The notes under the pieces were generated by a model. The model saw nothing but the letters and a program-made list of their open reading frames with translations, had not been told where the DNA came from and did not search any database. From an uncultured Anaerotignum sp. (lineage in GTDB: Bacteria > Bacillota > Clostridia > Lachnospirales > Anaerotignaceae), in assembly GCA_910578425.1 (NCBI GenBank), contig CAJTQX010000040.1, forward strand, positions 1 to 23,504: a stretch of DNA of 23,504 nucleotides, in the 5' to 3' direction. Positions 13,370-21,811 of the stretch are shown here, piece by piece (the stretch's first letter is position 1; the number at the start of each line of letters is the position of its first letter). The position numbers and the translations under genes were made by a program.

Positions 13370-13390
13370 AAAATTCAGGAGGGAACGGGA

Positions 13391-15019
13391 ATGAAGAAAA
13401 AGCTGTTTATTGTTCTGCTGGCGGTTTCGCTGCTGGGGAACGGCACGCTGCCGGTTTATGCCGCTCAGGTAAATGCGGAAGGTCATGTGATGGAAACGCT
13501 GGAAATTTTGGCGGACGGGGAACCGGTCGAAATGCTCCCTCTGCGGGAAACGGCGGACGCGCTGGGGCTTACGGTCAGCTGGGATAAAGCTGCCGCCGCT
13601 GTTTCTGTGACAGACGGCAGGACGACCGCGCGCGTTGACACCAAAGAAAATATATACGCAACCACAGATGGAACAGAGGTCCGCATGGACGCCAGGGCGG
13701 AGCGGCGGGACGGAAAGGTCTATGTGCCCGTTTCCTTTTTTGAACGTTTCTTTTTTGTCATGCAGTCCACAGCAGAGGACGGAACGGTGACGCTGGAAAA
13801 CAGCGAGGTAAAAGACCCAACTGTCCTGAACGAATTTATGGAGTTGGAGGACGGCGACTGGCTGGGGCTGACGGCAGAGCAGAAGCAGGAGGATATGGAC
13901 TACCTGTATAACATCCTGGAGGAGAATTATCCGTACATGAACCTGTTGAAACGCAAATTGGGCGTAAATCTGGAAGAAGAATACAAAAAGGCGCGGGAAA
14001 TGACAGCACAGACAACGACAGATGCACAGCTGTTTGTGCTGCTGGAATGGCTGACGGGCAAAGCGGAATTGACAGGGCATCTTTCCGTAATTACGCCGTT
14101 TGAGTATGATTATTATGTAGAGGTCTATCAGAATTTGGAAAATATGGCGGAGGAGGAGCACGCGCGTATGACGCAGCTTGCGGCGGCTTACGGCAATGAG
14201 GAATCCGCGGAGGTTTATGACACGCTGACTGACCTGATGTGGCCCGTTTACCAGAAGGTGATGGATTACTATGGGCAGACGCCTTCCGGCGGCGGGCAGG
14301 AAGAAATTCCGAATGTGGAAACAAAAATTTTGGAAGAAGGGCGGATTGCCTGTATCGCGATACATAGTTTCGATATGTCGAAATATGACGAATCGAAAAA
14401 AGCACTGTTTGATTTTTATGAACAGGTGCAGGATTATGAGCATGTGATATTTGACCTGACCGGAAACGGCGGGGGCGGCTCTGTATACTTTGATGATTTG
14501 ATTGCCGCGCCGAATATTGATGAGCCGCTTAAGGTGGATACATATTTCCTGATGAAAGATGGGGAGCATAACCTCAGCTATTTCGGGAGGGAAAATTTCG
14601 CGTCCTCTGCCCCGCTGGCGGAGATGCCCCGCATGAATCAGGAGGATTTGAAGGAGCTCCCGCTTGCGTTGCTGCAGGAGAATGTGGTGACGCCGCTGTA
14701 TGGGGAAAAGCTGCTGAAGGGCAGGCTTTGGATGCTTGTAGATGAGGCGGTGTTCTCCTCGTCTGAATATGCGGCGATGATGACGAAGGCAACCGGCTTT
14801 GCCACACTGGTGGGTACGACGACCGGCGGCGATGGGATTGGCACAGACCCCCTGCCTGTTGTACTGCCGAACAGCAAAATCATTGTGCGGTACAGTGAAT
14901 TTTATGGCGTGACGAATGACGGGGCGGGCAGTCAGGAATTTGGCACAGAGCCGGATATACTTTGCAGGGCGGGAGAAACGCCGTTGGAGGCATGTCTGCG
15001 GGCAATCGCGGCGGAATAA
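13391..15019 (+). CDS. Secreted S41-type protease with copper-amine-oxidase-N-like domain
   Basis: A 542-residue protein starting at ATG 13391 behind AGGAGGG. A clear signal peptide (KKK, hydrophobic core LFIVLLAVSLLG, cleavage near VYAA-Q) directs export. Residues about 35-130 form a copper-amine-oxidase-N-like domain (LPLRETADALGLTVSWD, then YVPVSFFERFF), a wall or stalk module common in Firmicutes. The C-terminal part (about 300-540) is an S41/tail-specific protease fold: IFDLTGNGGGGS, then VDEAVFSSSEYAAM with the likely catalytic Ser at about 456, then GTTTGGDGIG. No PDZ domain is obvious. The substrate is unknown. Confidence 0.9.
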   Translation: MKKKLFIVLLAVSLLGNGTLPVYAAQVNAEGHVMETLEILADGEPVEMLPLRETADALGLTVSWDKAAAAVSVTDGRTTARVDTKENIYATTDGTEVRMDARAERRDGKVYVPVSFFERFFFVMQSTAEDGTVTLENSEVKDPTVLNEFMELEDGDWLGLTAEQKQEDMDYLYNILEENYPYMNLLKRKLGVNLEEEYKKAREMTAQTTTDAQLFVLLEWLTGKAELTGHLSVITPFEYDYYVEVYQNLENMAEEEHARMTQLAAAYGNEESAEVYDTLTDLMWPVYQKVMDYYGQTPSGGGQEEIPNVETKILEEGRIACIAIHSFDMSKYDESKKALFDFYEQVQDYEHVIFDLTGNGGGGSVYFDDLIAAPNIDEPLKVDTYFLMKDGEHNLSYFGRENFASSAPLAEMPRMNQEDLKELPLALLQENVVTPLYGEKLLKGRLWMLVDEAVFSSSEYAAMMTKATGFATLVGTTTGGDGIGTDPLPVVLPNSKIIVRYSEFYGVTNDGAGSQEFGTEPDILCRAGETPLEACLRAIAAE

Positions 15020-15040
15020 GCAAAAGAAGGGAAACAACCC

Positions 15041-15070
15041 AAAGGGCAGGCCGCAGTGGTCTGCCCTTTT
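15041..15070. terminator. Terminator between convergent S41 and hypothetical genes
   Basis: AAAGGGCAG (15041-15049) pairs with CTGCCCTTT (15061-15069), followed by TTTTCC. It lies 22 bases after the S41 stop and 35 before the convergent gene's end. Confidence 0.85.
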
Positions 15071-15103
15071 CCTGCGGCGTCAGGCTGGCTGAGCCGTTTC
15101 TTT

Positions 15104-15757
15104 TTACGCAATCCACCAGGAACCGTCCGCCGCATGATACAGGGAGCCGGTTTCTTCCGAAAGCGTATTTCCCTGATAATCTTTGACGATTACCCTGTTG
15201 TAATATCTATAATCCTCTTTTGCACAACCCTTTTCATCGTCCCAGCCTTCTTCTATCCATGCCTCAAAGTATATCCGGTCATCCGATATAAAAACAACGG
15301 CTTCGTTGCTTTCCATCGGGAAAGAGAAGATTTCGGGATAGTAACACGCAAAGCGGTCGCCCTGGCTGATGATATGTACGGAATCCCCGATAATACGCAG
15401 GTTATATAAATTGACGTCCTCCGTATTCAGTTCCGTTACCTTTTCTAAAACCGTCCCGGGCATACAGCGGTACAGGGTGATTTTTCTTTTGCTGTAATCG
15501 CCCCGGAGAAAATAGTAAAAGCCATCGGCATAAACAGGGTCGCTGTAAATGACATTCCGTTTCTTCGCAAACGGCTTATAAACATCGCCGGAAGCAAAGT
15601 CAAAAAAGATAAGAATGGAGCCAGGATAATCGCCTGATATCGACCATTCGGCTAAGTCGTAAAAATCGTTTGAATCGGAATGGGCAAAGGCAAACCTGTC
15701 CTGACCGGCGATTTTTTCTATATATCTCCCTTCTGTTTCTTTGAAACGCCTTATCAT
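15104..15757 (-). CDS. Hypothetical soluble protein, strand-rich
   Basis: A 217-residue protein starting at ATG 15757 with GGAGG upstream. It has no signal peptide or membrane segment. The sequence alternates aromatic-rich strands and turns (DPVYADGFYYFLRGDYSK, YYPEIFSFPMES, YFEAWIEEGWDDEKG) and ends SLYHAADGSWWIA, a pattern like a partial beta-propeller or WG-repeat-like sensor. No family is recognised. It follows the P1-family peptidase gene by 30 bp on the same strand and is probably cotranscribed. Confidence 0.72.
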   Translation of the reverse strand: MIRRFKETEGRYIEKIAGQDRFAFAHSDSNDFYDLAEWSISGDYPGSILIFFDFASGDVYKPFAKKRNVIYSDPVYADGFYYFLRGDYSKRKITLYRCMPGTVLEKVTELNTEDVNLYNLRIIGDSVHIISQGDRFACYYPEIFSFPMESNEAVVFISDDRIYFEAWIEEGWDDEKGCAKEDYRYYNRVIVKDYQGNTLSEETGSLYHAADGSWWIA

Positions 15758-15787
15758 GCGTCCTGCCTCCTTCGTGAAATTCTGATA

Positions 15788-16714
15788 TTATTTTCCTGTT
15801 TTTACCGCGCGCAGGACTGCCTGCTCCGCGACTCTTGCCGCCATGATTCCTACAACATCCACAGGAGCGGTCGGCAGTTCGATTTCTTCTGTAGAAAGAC
15901 AAAACAGCGTATCCCCGTCCAGCGTGGTGTGAATCGGGCGGATACAGCGCGCAAGCCCATCATGCGCCATGCCTGCGACTTTTGCCGCCTGCGCCTTTGT
16001 CAGCTTTACATTTGTGGCGATTATGCCGATGGTTGTACTTTTGCCGGACGCAAAGGAAAGGGAGGAGGCCATTTGCAGGACGCCTTCCTCTGTGCTGGTG
16101 AACGCGCCGCTGTCGTCTTTCGCGCCGGCAATGATTTTGCCGTTTTCGACAACGTCCCCAAAGGCATTGACGGCGACAAGAGCCGCAACACAGATACCGT
16201 TTTGTGTTGTTTCCGACCAGGAGCCGATGCCGCTGGGGGAGCAGTGCGCCATACCGCGCAGTTTGCCCACAGTCGCGCCGCAGCCCGCGCCGTATGCGCC
16301 TTCCTGAAGCGTTTCGGCCGAGGCGTTTTCGCATGCCGCGCGCCCCATTGCTTTATCCGGACGGGTGAACGCATCGCCGTTTTCCAAATCAAACAGCACA
16401 GCGGCGGGGACGATGGGTACTCTTGTTACGCCTACATCAAAGCCGATTCCCTGCTCCTCCAGATATTCCATCACGCCGGAGGCCGCATCCAGCCCGAATG
16501 CCGAGCCGCCGGAAAGTACGACTGCCTGTACGCGTTCCATTGCGTTGAGCGGGTTCAGCAGGTCAGTTTCGCGCGTGCCCGGCGCCGCGCCCCGCACGTC
16601 TACGCCGCAGACCGCGCCTTTTTCCGCGATGACAACGGTAACGCCGGTTTTTGCCGCAGTGTTTTCCGCCTGCCCAACTTTCAAGCCCTGTATATCCAAA
16701 ATATTTCGTTTCAT
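15788..16714 (-). CDS. P1 family (S58/DmpA-like) peptidase
   Basis: A 308-residue protein starting at ATG 16714 behind GGAGG. Family signatures: LKVGQAENTAAKTGVTVVI at the N-terminus, GVDVRGAAPGTRETDLL, AVVLSGGSAFGLDAASGVM and, later, GKSTTIGIIATNVKLTKAQ, where these Ntn-type hydrolases cut themselves to expose the catalytic Ser/Thr. Relatives include DmpA and BapA (aminopeptidases acting on D- or beta-amino acids) and NylC. Substrate choice cannot be predicted. The exact self-cleavage residue was not fixed. It is the first gene of a two-gene operon. Confidence 0.92.
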   Translation of the reverse strand: MKRNILDIQGLKVGQAENTAAKTGVTVVIAEKGAVCGVDVRGAAPGTRETDLLNPLNAMERVQAVVLSGGSAFGLDAASGVMEYLEEQGIGFDVGVTRVPIVPAAVLFDLENGDAFTRPDKAMGRAACENASAETLQEGAYGAGCGATVGKLRGMAHCSPSGIGSWSETTQNGICVAALVAVNAFGDVVENGKIIAGAKDDSGAFTSTEEGVLQMASSLSFASGKSTTIGIIATNVKLTKAQAAKVAGMAHDGLARCIRPIHTTLDGDTLFCLSTEEIELPTAPVDVVGIMAARVAEQAVLRAVKTGK

Positions 16715-16746
16715 GTTTTTCCCTCCTGAGAGTATTTCTTTTCCTG

Positions 16747-16832
16747 GGTAGTGTCGTCATGAGTTATGTATACGTATTTTCGAGTATAATTTTGTTGGAA
16801 AGGCGTATGCAGACACTTGTGACGACGCTGCC
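16747..16832 (+). mobile_element. MITE-like element upstream of murA
   Basis: An 86-bp non-coding element whose ends are imperfect inverted repeats: GGTAGTGTCGTCA (16747-16759) against TGACGACGCTGCC (16820-16832), 11 of 13 matching. The left 53 bases recur in reverse at 13211-13263 with 4 differences. It carries no transposase and so would be mobilised in trans, if at all. A TATAAT at 16785-16790 inside it points toward murA but has no good -35. Confidence 0.75.
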
Positions 16833-16952
16833 TAATTCATATTACCTGTTTTGCGTCCATTTGTAAAGAAATCCCTTTTGAAAAAGGAAAGGCACCGGAA
16901 AGAACGTCCTCTGATAGTATGAATGTAAGATTCCACTTTTGGAGGGAACGTC

Positions 16953-18212
16953 ATGGGCTATTATATCGTGCGGGGCGGCAGAACCATTGAGGGAGAATTT
17001 GCCGTAAGGGGGAGCAAAAACGCCGCGCTCCCGATTCTGGCGGCGTGCATACTGGCGGAGGACGAAGTGGTGCTGGAAAACTGTCCGCATATCCGGGACG
17101 TTTCCCTGACGCTTGAGATTTTGCGGGAACTGGGCTGCAAAGCGGAATTTTCGGACAGAATACTGACGATAGACAGCAGAAACCTCTCCGGAGCGGAAAT
17201 CGGGCAGGATACCGTTCGGAAAATGCGTTCTTCCATACTGTTTCTGGGCGCGCTGCTGGGAAGGACGGGCAAAGCCGTACTGGGGCATCCGGGGGGCTGT
17301 GCCATCGGGAAACGCCCTATCGACCTGCATCTGCGGGCGTTTGAGAAAATGGGCGTCATCGTGCGGGAACGGGACGGCCTGCTGGACTGCGAAGCACCGC
17401 ATATTCTGGGGTATGACATTTATCTGGACTTTCCCAGTGTTGGCGCGACGGAGAACATCCTCCTGCTGGCGGTGCGGGCGGAAGGCGCGACGGTAATACA
17501 CAATGCCGCGAAGGAGCCGGAAATTGTGGCTCTGGCGCAGTTTCTGCGCGCCTGCGGCGCGGAGATTTACGGCGAAGGCACGTCAGATATTATGGTGGAG
17601 GGCGTGCGGAAGCTGCACGGGGCCTATTTTACGATTCCTGCCGACCGCATCGAAGCGGGCACGTTCCTCTGCGCTGCGGCAATGACGGGCGGGGAAATTT
17701 GTCTGAAAGGACCAGAACGGGAACAGTTGGAAGCGTTTGAGCGTGCGATAGAAAGGACGGGATGCCATCTGGAATGGGAAAGCTGCGGGCCATGTCTGCG
17801 TCTGCGCCCGCCGAAGCGGCTTTCCTCCGGCTTTACGCTGGCGACAGGGCCATTTCCCTGTTTCCCGACGGATTTGCAGCCGCTGATCATGAGTCTATTG
17901 ACATTGGCCGAGGGAACTTGTATGATTAGTGAAACGGTGTTCGAGGCCCGTTTTTCCCACAGCGCGGAATTATGCCGAATGGGGGCGGATATCCGCATAG
18001 AAGGGCGAAACGCTACGATATGCGGCGTAAAACAGCTTCATGGCGCGGAGGTATCCGGAAAAGACCTGCGGGGCGGAGCAGCTTTGCTGGCAGCCGCGCT
18101 TGCGGCGGAGGGAGAGAGCATTGTGCATGGCAGCCAGTTTGTAGAGCGCGGCTATGAACGGATTGAGGAGGCGTTTTCCTCGCTGGGCGGCGATATACGG
18201 CTGGCGGAATGA
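16953..18212 (+). CDS. murA: UDP-N-acetylglucosamine 1-carboxyvinyltransferase
   Basis: A 419-residue protein, the standard MurA length. The start follows TTTGGAGGG. Catalytic and ligand motifs: RGSKNAALPILAA with K22 and N23, and the nucleophilic, fosfomycin-target Cys at about C116 in GHPGGCAIGKRPIDLHL. Further EPT-fold markers include FPSVGATENILL and GTFLCAAAMTGG. Reaction: transfer of enolpyruvate from PEP to UDP-GlcNAc, the first committed step of peptidoglycan precursor synthesis, in the cytosol. It overlaps ftsQ by ATGA, so the two are coupled. It is the first division/wall gene present here; upstream is a MITE-like element rather than murG or murD. Confidence 0.97.
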   Translation: MGYYIVRGGRTIEGEFAVRGSKNAALPILAACILAEDEVVLENCPHIRDVSLTLEILRELGCKAEFSDRILTIDSRNLSGAEIGQDTVRKMRSSILFLGALLGRTGKAVLGHPGGCAIGKRPIDLHLRAFEKMGVIVRERDGLLDCEAPHILGYDIYLDFPSVGATENILLLAVRAEGATVIHNAAKEPEIVALAQFLRACGAEIYGEGTSDIMVEGVRKLHGAYFTIPADRIEAGTFLCAAAMTGGEICLKGPEREQLEAFERAIERTGCHLEWESCGPCLRLRPPKRLSSGFTLATGPFPCFPTDLQPLIMSLLTLAEGTCMISETVFEARFSHSAELCRMGADIRIEGRNATICGVKQLHGAEVSGKDLRGGAALLAAALAAEGESIVHGSQFVERGYERIEEAFSSLGGDIRLAE

Positions 18213-19030
18213 GAGTGGATATGATGGAGAAAAAGAAAAATTGGAAAAAACGGAAGAAACAGATTGCGGACTATGACCTTTCGGAGGATCTGGACTATTA
18301 CAGGCCGCAGAAGAAAAGGCGGGGCGGGCGGCAGAGCTACGCGATTGCGGGGGCTTTGCTTGTTGTGATTTGCGCGTGTGTGCTGTTTTCACCGCTTTTT
18401 GCGGTGCGGAATATTCGCAGCGAAGGGACGGACCGCCTTTCTACATCGCAGCTCTGCGAAATGATTGGCCTTTCCACCGGCGACAACCTGATACTGTTTG
18501 GCAAGAGCCGCGCGGAGCGTGTGCTGGAGCAGGACCCATATATCGCGCACGCGGAGCTTTCCGCAGAGCTGCCCGATACAATGGTGATTCAGGTGACGGA
18601 ACGGAAGGTCAGGGGATATGTGCCCTATATGGGCGCGTACCTCTACATAGACGAAGAGGGGCGGGTGCTGGATGTGCAGGATTCCTATTTTAAGGCACTG
18701 CCGCTGGTGAGGGGGCTTCTGTTTGACAGCTTCCAGAAAGGGGAGATTCTTCCGGTAAAAAATCCCGAAAAGCTGACGGTGATACTGCGCATGTCTCAGT
18801 TGATGCAGAAATACGAGCTGTTGGATCTGGTGGTGGAGATTGATGTTTCCAACCCGAAAGATGTATATGCTGAGGTGAATCAGGTGCAGATACACCTGGG
18901 GAGCATGGAAAATGGAGACCAGAAAATCCGCATGATGGCGGAAATTTTGAAAACCATACCGGAGGAGGACAGAGGGAGTCTGGATCTGAGCGATCTGAAC
19001 AAGCCGATCGTGTTCCAATACCTGACCTGA
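18209..19030 (+). CDS. ftsQ: Cell division protein FtsQ/DivIB
   Basis: A 273-residue protein. The start is at ATG 18209, overlapping the murA stop; ATG 18221 is an alternative. A basic cytosolic tail (about 1-42) and one membrane helix (about 44-66, YAIAGALLVVICACVLFSPLF) are followed by a POTRA domain beginning FAVRNIRSEGTDRLSTSQL and a beta domain with KALPLVRGLLFDSF. This layout is the hallmark of DivIB/FtsQ, which scaffolds FtsL and FtsB at the septum. The order murA-ftsQ is usual in Clostridia. Confidence 0.93.
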   Translation: MRVDMMEKKKNWKKRKKQIADYDLSEDLDYYRPQKKRRGGRQSYAIAGALLVVICACVLFSPLFAVRNIRSEGTDRLSTSQLCEMIGLSTGDNLILFGKSRAERVLEQDPYIAHAELSAELPDTMVIQVTERKVRGYVPYMGAYLYIDEEGRVLDVQDSYFKALPLVRGLLFDSFQKGEILPVKNPEKLTVILRMSQLMQKYELLDLVVEIDVSNPKDVYAEVNQVQIHLGSMENGDQKIRMMAEILKTIPEEDRGSLDLSDLNKPIVFQYLT

Positions 19031-19054
19031 TCCTGCGGGGAAACGAGGCAGAAT

Positions 19055-19747
19055 ATGAAAAAACATCAATATTCAATTGCAATGACGGCAATCTGTATTC
19101 TTTTTGGCATTATTATCGGCGTGCAGTATAATACGGTGCAGAAACAGAAAGTTTCAACCGAAAACCAGCGGCTTTCCGAGGCGGCAACGGCGATGAAACA
19201 GCTTCAGGAGGAGCGGGACGCGCTGGAGCGGAAGAACGAAAGTCTGGAACAGACCATAAAAGAATACGAGCAGGGCGTTCTGGGAACGGACATGATGCGC
19301 AGGGAACTGGAGCAGCTGCGGGAATTTGCGGGACTGACGGAAATTACAGGCGGCGGCATAGCCGTTACGATGAATGACAGCAGCGCGCAGAAATCCGGCA
19401 ACAAAAACGCGTACATCGTACACGCGGAGGATATTCTCGCGGTGTTGAATGAACTGAACAGCGCGGGCGCGAAAGCCGTTTCCATCAATGGGCAGAGGAT
19501 CGTTGGCACGAGCGCGGTCGCGTGCGCCGGCTCTATTGTGACAGTGAACGGCGTGCGGGTTGCCGCGCCTTTCGAGATACTTGCAGTGGGCGATGCGGAG
19601 GTTTTGCAGGCCGCGCTGAAATTCCCGGGCGGCGTGGTGGACAGCCTTTCGCCCTGGGGCATTGAAATCAACATTCGCAAAGAAAGCATTCTTACCGTTC
19701 CGGCATATACGCAGACGGCATTGTGGAGGGAGGCAGAGGAAAAATGA
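19055..19747 (+). CDS. DUF881 family protein
   Basis: A 230-residue protein with an N-terminal membrane anchor (about 7-24, IAMTAICILFGIIIGVQY), a coiled-coil at about 30-90 (QRLSEAATAMKQLQEERDAL, then RKNESLEQTIKEYEQG) and the DUF881 domain (GGGIAVTMNDSS, YIVHAEDILAVLNELNSAGA, SINGQRIVGTSAVACAG). DUF881 proteins of the YlxW/YlxX type lie in division clusters between ftsQ and ftsZ; their precise role is unknown. Only one copy is present here whereas two in tandem are common. Its stop overlaps the next start by ATGA. Confidence 0.92.
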   Translation: MKKHQYSIAMTAICILFGIIIGVQYNTVQKQKVSTENQRLSEAATAMKQLQEERDALERKNESLEQTIKEYEQGVLGTDMMRRELEQLREFAGLTEITGGGIAVTMNDSSAQKSGNKNAYIVHAEDILAVLNELNSAGAKAVSINGQRIVGTSAVACAGSIVTVNGVRVAAPFEILAVGDAEVLQAALKFPGGVVDSLSPWGIEINIRKESILTVPAYTQTALWREAEEK

Positions 19748-20088
19748 TACCGATTATCGGGCTTGTTATAGGCGTGGCGGCGGGCATTTACAGCGGTTTT
19801 TCCATTCCCTATGGGTATTCGGCGTATGTTGCGGTCGGGATACTGGCGTGTATGGATTCTGTGCTGGGCGGTGTTTACGCGAATACGCAGAAAGAATTTG
19901 AGGCAAAGGTATTTTTGAGCGGCTTTTTCTGCAATGGCGTGCTGGCGGTCCTGCTGATCTGGCTGGGAAACCAGCTGAGTATCGACCTTTCGATTGCTGC
20001 GATTGTGGTCTATGGCTCACGTATTTTTAACAATCTCAGCCAGATACGGCATTTTTTGCTCCGCGGAAGAAAAGCGGAGGAAAAATAA
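19744..20088 (+). CDS. sbp: Small basic family protein (DUF1290, YlxI/Sbp type)
   Basis: A 114-residue membrane protein starting at ATG 19744 inside the previous stop. It has three hydrophobic segments (MIPIIGLVIGVAAGIYSGF, YVAVGILACMDSVLGGVYA, FFCNGVLAVLLIWLGNQL) and the family pattern YGSRIFNNLSQIRHFLL near the end. In Bacillus and clostridia this small protein lies just before ftsA or ftsZ. A terminator follows here instead, so the division cluster ends. The function of the family is unknown. Confidence 0.9.
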   Translation: MIPIIGLVIGVAAGIYSGFSIPYGYSAYVAVGILACMDSVLGGVYANTQKEFEAKVFLSGFFCNGVLAVLLIWLGNQLSIDLSIAAIVVYGSRIFNNLSQIRHFLLRGRKAEEK

Positions 20089-20116
20089 TACTGTCTGTCG
20101 GAATAGGAAACAGACC

Positions 20117-20166
20117 AAAACGGGGACAGCCTGATCACACTTTTCGGGCTCCCCGTTTTTTCTGTT
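20117..20166. terminator. Terminator after the division cluster
   Basis: AAAACGGGGA-(CA)-GCC pairs with GGGC-TCCCCGTTTT across a 14-base loop (20117-20159), ending in a T-run. It lies between convergent genes and can serve both strands. Confidence 0.88.
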
Positions 20167-20176
20167 TTCAGCATTT

Positions 20177-21292
20177 TTATCCGATTTTCCGAGGTATGGA
20201 ATTTTCCCGCGCGTCTACGGGGATTACACCAGCGACTTCATTGCCGCGAATGGCTGTGTAAAAGCTGGTATTGTTTGCGGAGGAACAGGAGTGATTCGGG
20301 ATAATTTCAATGGTATCACCGATTTTCAGGTCTGTTGTGCCGGAAACAAGTATTTTTCCGACTTCCTCGGAGAGCCCGACGAGTGCCAGCTCCGGATGGC
20401 CCACGATACGCCCGTAACCCTTGATGGACGCGCTGCCATGCGCGCCCTGATCCAGACCAAGACATTTGGAACCTGCGTCGCAGAGGAATCTGTCTGCGGA
20501 GGGACGCGCTATGATTGTGGCAAACACACGCAGAGCACAGTTTTTTTCTTCGGCGGAGCCAAGCGCAATCTGGATTGCGTCAAAAAAGGTGTAGTTGCCG
20601 GGATGCAGGGTGTTAATGGTATCATCTTCCGCGGCAAACAGGAAGGTCGGCGTGGAGCCGCTGGAAACAATTTGCGGCGGGAATCCTGCCGAAGCCAGTT
20701 CCATCGCTGCGGCTTTCATGGTATCCCGTTCCAGCTTTGCGGCGGCTTCGACTTCTGCGCGGCCGGCTGCACCATAAACCTGTCCAGGATGGGTGGAAAT
20801 ACCGAGGAATTTCAGATTTTTCAGTGCGGAAAGCTTCTGTACAAATGCCGCCAGACTGCCCGGCAGTATGCCGAAACGATGGAATCCCATATCCACAATG
20901 ACGGTATAGGGGACGATAACGCCCTCTTTTTCTGCTTCGGCCTGAAGGAGGGCGGCGGCTTCATAGCTGTCCAGACGGATAATCAGTTCCGCCTGCTTTT
21001 CCAGCGCGATAAAACGGCGGATATTGGCAGGGTTCGCTGTGGGATAAGCGTACATGACGCGCTTTGCACCAAGGCGGCAGAGCATTTCACATTCGTCCAG
21101 CGTGCCGCAGAGAAAGCCCTCCGCGCCTGCATCCAACTGCATTTTTGCCAGTTCCGCACTTTTGTGGGTCTTTATCATGGGCCAGAGCGATTTGCCGCTG
21201 CGATTGCAGACTTCCTGATATGCACGGATATTCTGCTCTAAAATATCCATATCCAGAAGGATTGAGGGGGTTTGCAGTTCCTGTTTTTTCAT
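20177..21292 (-). CDS. D-serine dehydratase/D-threonine aldolase-like PLP enzyme
   Basis: A 371-residue protein starting at ATG 21292 behind AGGAGA. It begins LQTPSILLDMDILEQNI, typical of fold-type III enzymes. The PLP lysine is K41 in WPMIKTHKS. The middle has VDMGFHRFGI and STHPGQVYG, and SSGSTPTFL binds phosphate. Near the end, H334 and C336 in IPNHSCSSANN match the zinc ligands of eukaryotic-type D-serine dehydratase and of related D-threonine aldolases. Reaction: deamination of D-serine or retro-aldol cleavage of D-threonine; which one cannot be told. It is monocistronic. A TTGACA at 21351-21356 (minus strand) is a likely -35. Confidence 0.92.
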   Translation of the reverse strand: MKKQELQTPSILLDMDILEQNIRAYQEVCNRSGKSLWPMIKTHKSAELAKMQLDAGAEGFLCGTLDECEMLCRLGAKRVMYAYPTANPANIRRFIALEKQAELIIRLDSYEAAALLQAEAEKEGVIVPYTVIVDMGFHRFGILPGSLAAFVQKLSALKNLKFLGISTHPGQVYGAAGRAEVEAAAKLERDTMKAAAMELASAGFPPQIVSSGSTPTFLFAAEDDTINTLHPGNYTFFDAIQIALGSAEEKNCALRVFATIIARPSADRFLCDAGSKCLGLDQGAHGSASIKGYGRIVGHPELALVGLSEEVGKILVSGTTDLKIGDTIEIIPNHSCSSANNTSFYTAIRGNEVAGVIPVDARENSIPRKIG

Positions 21293-21402
21293 TATGTCGT
21301 TCTCCTTTCAAATATTGTCTTTTCATAGAAGTAACATAACGCTGGGAAAATGTCAAGAATGTGGAAGATAGAGCCACTTTTGGTCACAGACGAAAAGGGC
21401 GG

Positions 21403-21431
21403 TTGCAGAGGCGGGCTTTGTGTGTTATGGT
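21403..21431 (+). promoter_or_regulatory. Promoter of the membrane protein/MBL/sirtuin operon
   Basis: TTGCAG (21403-21408), a 17-base spacer and TATGGT (21426-21431), 30 bases before the start at 21461. The ribosome site AGGAGG (21447-21452) follows. Confidence 0.6.
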
Positions 21432-21460
21432 ATTCTCAGGAGAAACAGGAGGAAATGTAT

Positions 21461-21811
21461 ATGACGGGATGTTTGGCAATATTTCTGATTTGTCTGGTTT
21501 GCTGCGCGGTATTTGCTTTTTTCTTTGGCAGCCTGCTTTTTCACAGCTTTTGGGCGATAGTCATTTTTGCGGCTTTGCTTCTGACGATGTTTATTAAACT
21601 GTTTCTGTATTACGAAGATAAAATTGAGACTCTGGAAAAGCGGATTGCTCTGCTGGAAAAGGGATCGCCGGAAGGCGCGGGGGAGGAAAAACCAGAGGAA
21701 GAAAAGGAAGAAAGAGAAACGCCGGAGAAGGAAAAACGGGAAGAAGAAACAGAAAGCGGGGAGGAAAACCATGAAGCTGCGGGTGCTGATGGACAACCAT
21801 ACGGAGATTGA
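21461..21811 (+). CDS. Small membrane protein with acidic/basic coiled-coil tail
   Basis: A 116-residue protein. ATG 21461 lies 8 bases after AGGAGG; the in-frame ATG at 21455 is too close. Two hydrophobic helices at about residues 3-26 and 28-47 are followed by YYEDKIETLEKRIALLEKG, a short coiled-coil, and then about 45 residues of low-complexity Glu/Lys repeats (KPEEEKEERETPEKEK-like). The gene overlaps the start of the MBL-fold gene by 41 bases in another frame. No family is recognised; the charged tail suggests a scaffold or interaction role at the membrane. Confidence 0.75.
   Translation: MTGCLAIFLICLVCCAVFAFFFGSLLFHSFWAIVIFAALLLTMFIKLFLYYEDKIETLEKRIALLEKGSPEGAGEEKPEEEKEERETPEKEKREEETESGEENHEAAGADGQPYGD

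Noticed and set aside
14805..14830. GTACGACGACCGGCGGC stretch as a third MITE copy
   Set aside because: It only shares a short GACGAC run and lies within conserved S41 coding sequence.
13274..15037. Long minus-strand open frame opposite the S41 protease gene
   Set aside because: It is the antisense of a well-supported gene with signal peptide and protease motifs, and its translation is rich in Arg, His and Cys without any family pattern.
21665..21770. Purine-rich tract as a possible non-coding repeat
   Set aside because: It encodes the continuous Glu/Lys-rich tail of the small membrane protein and needs no other explanation.
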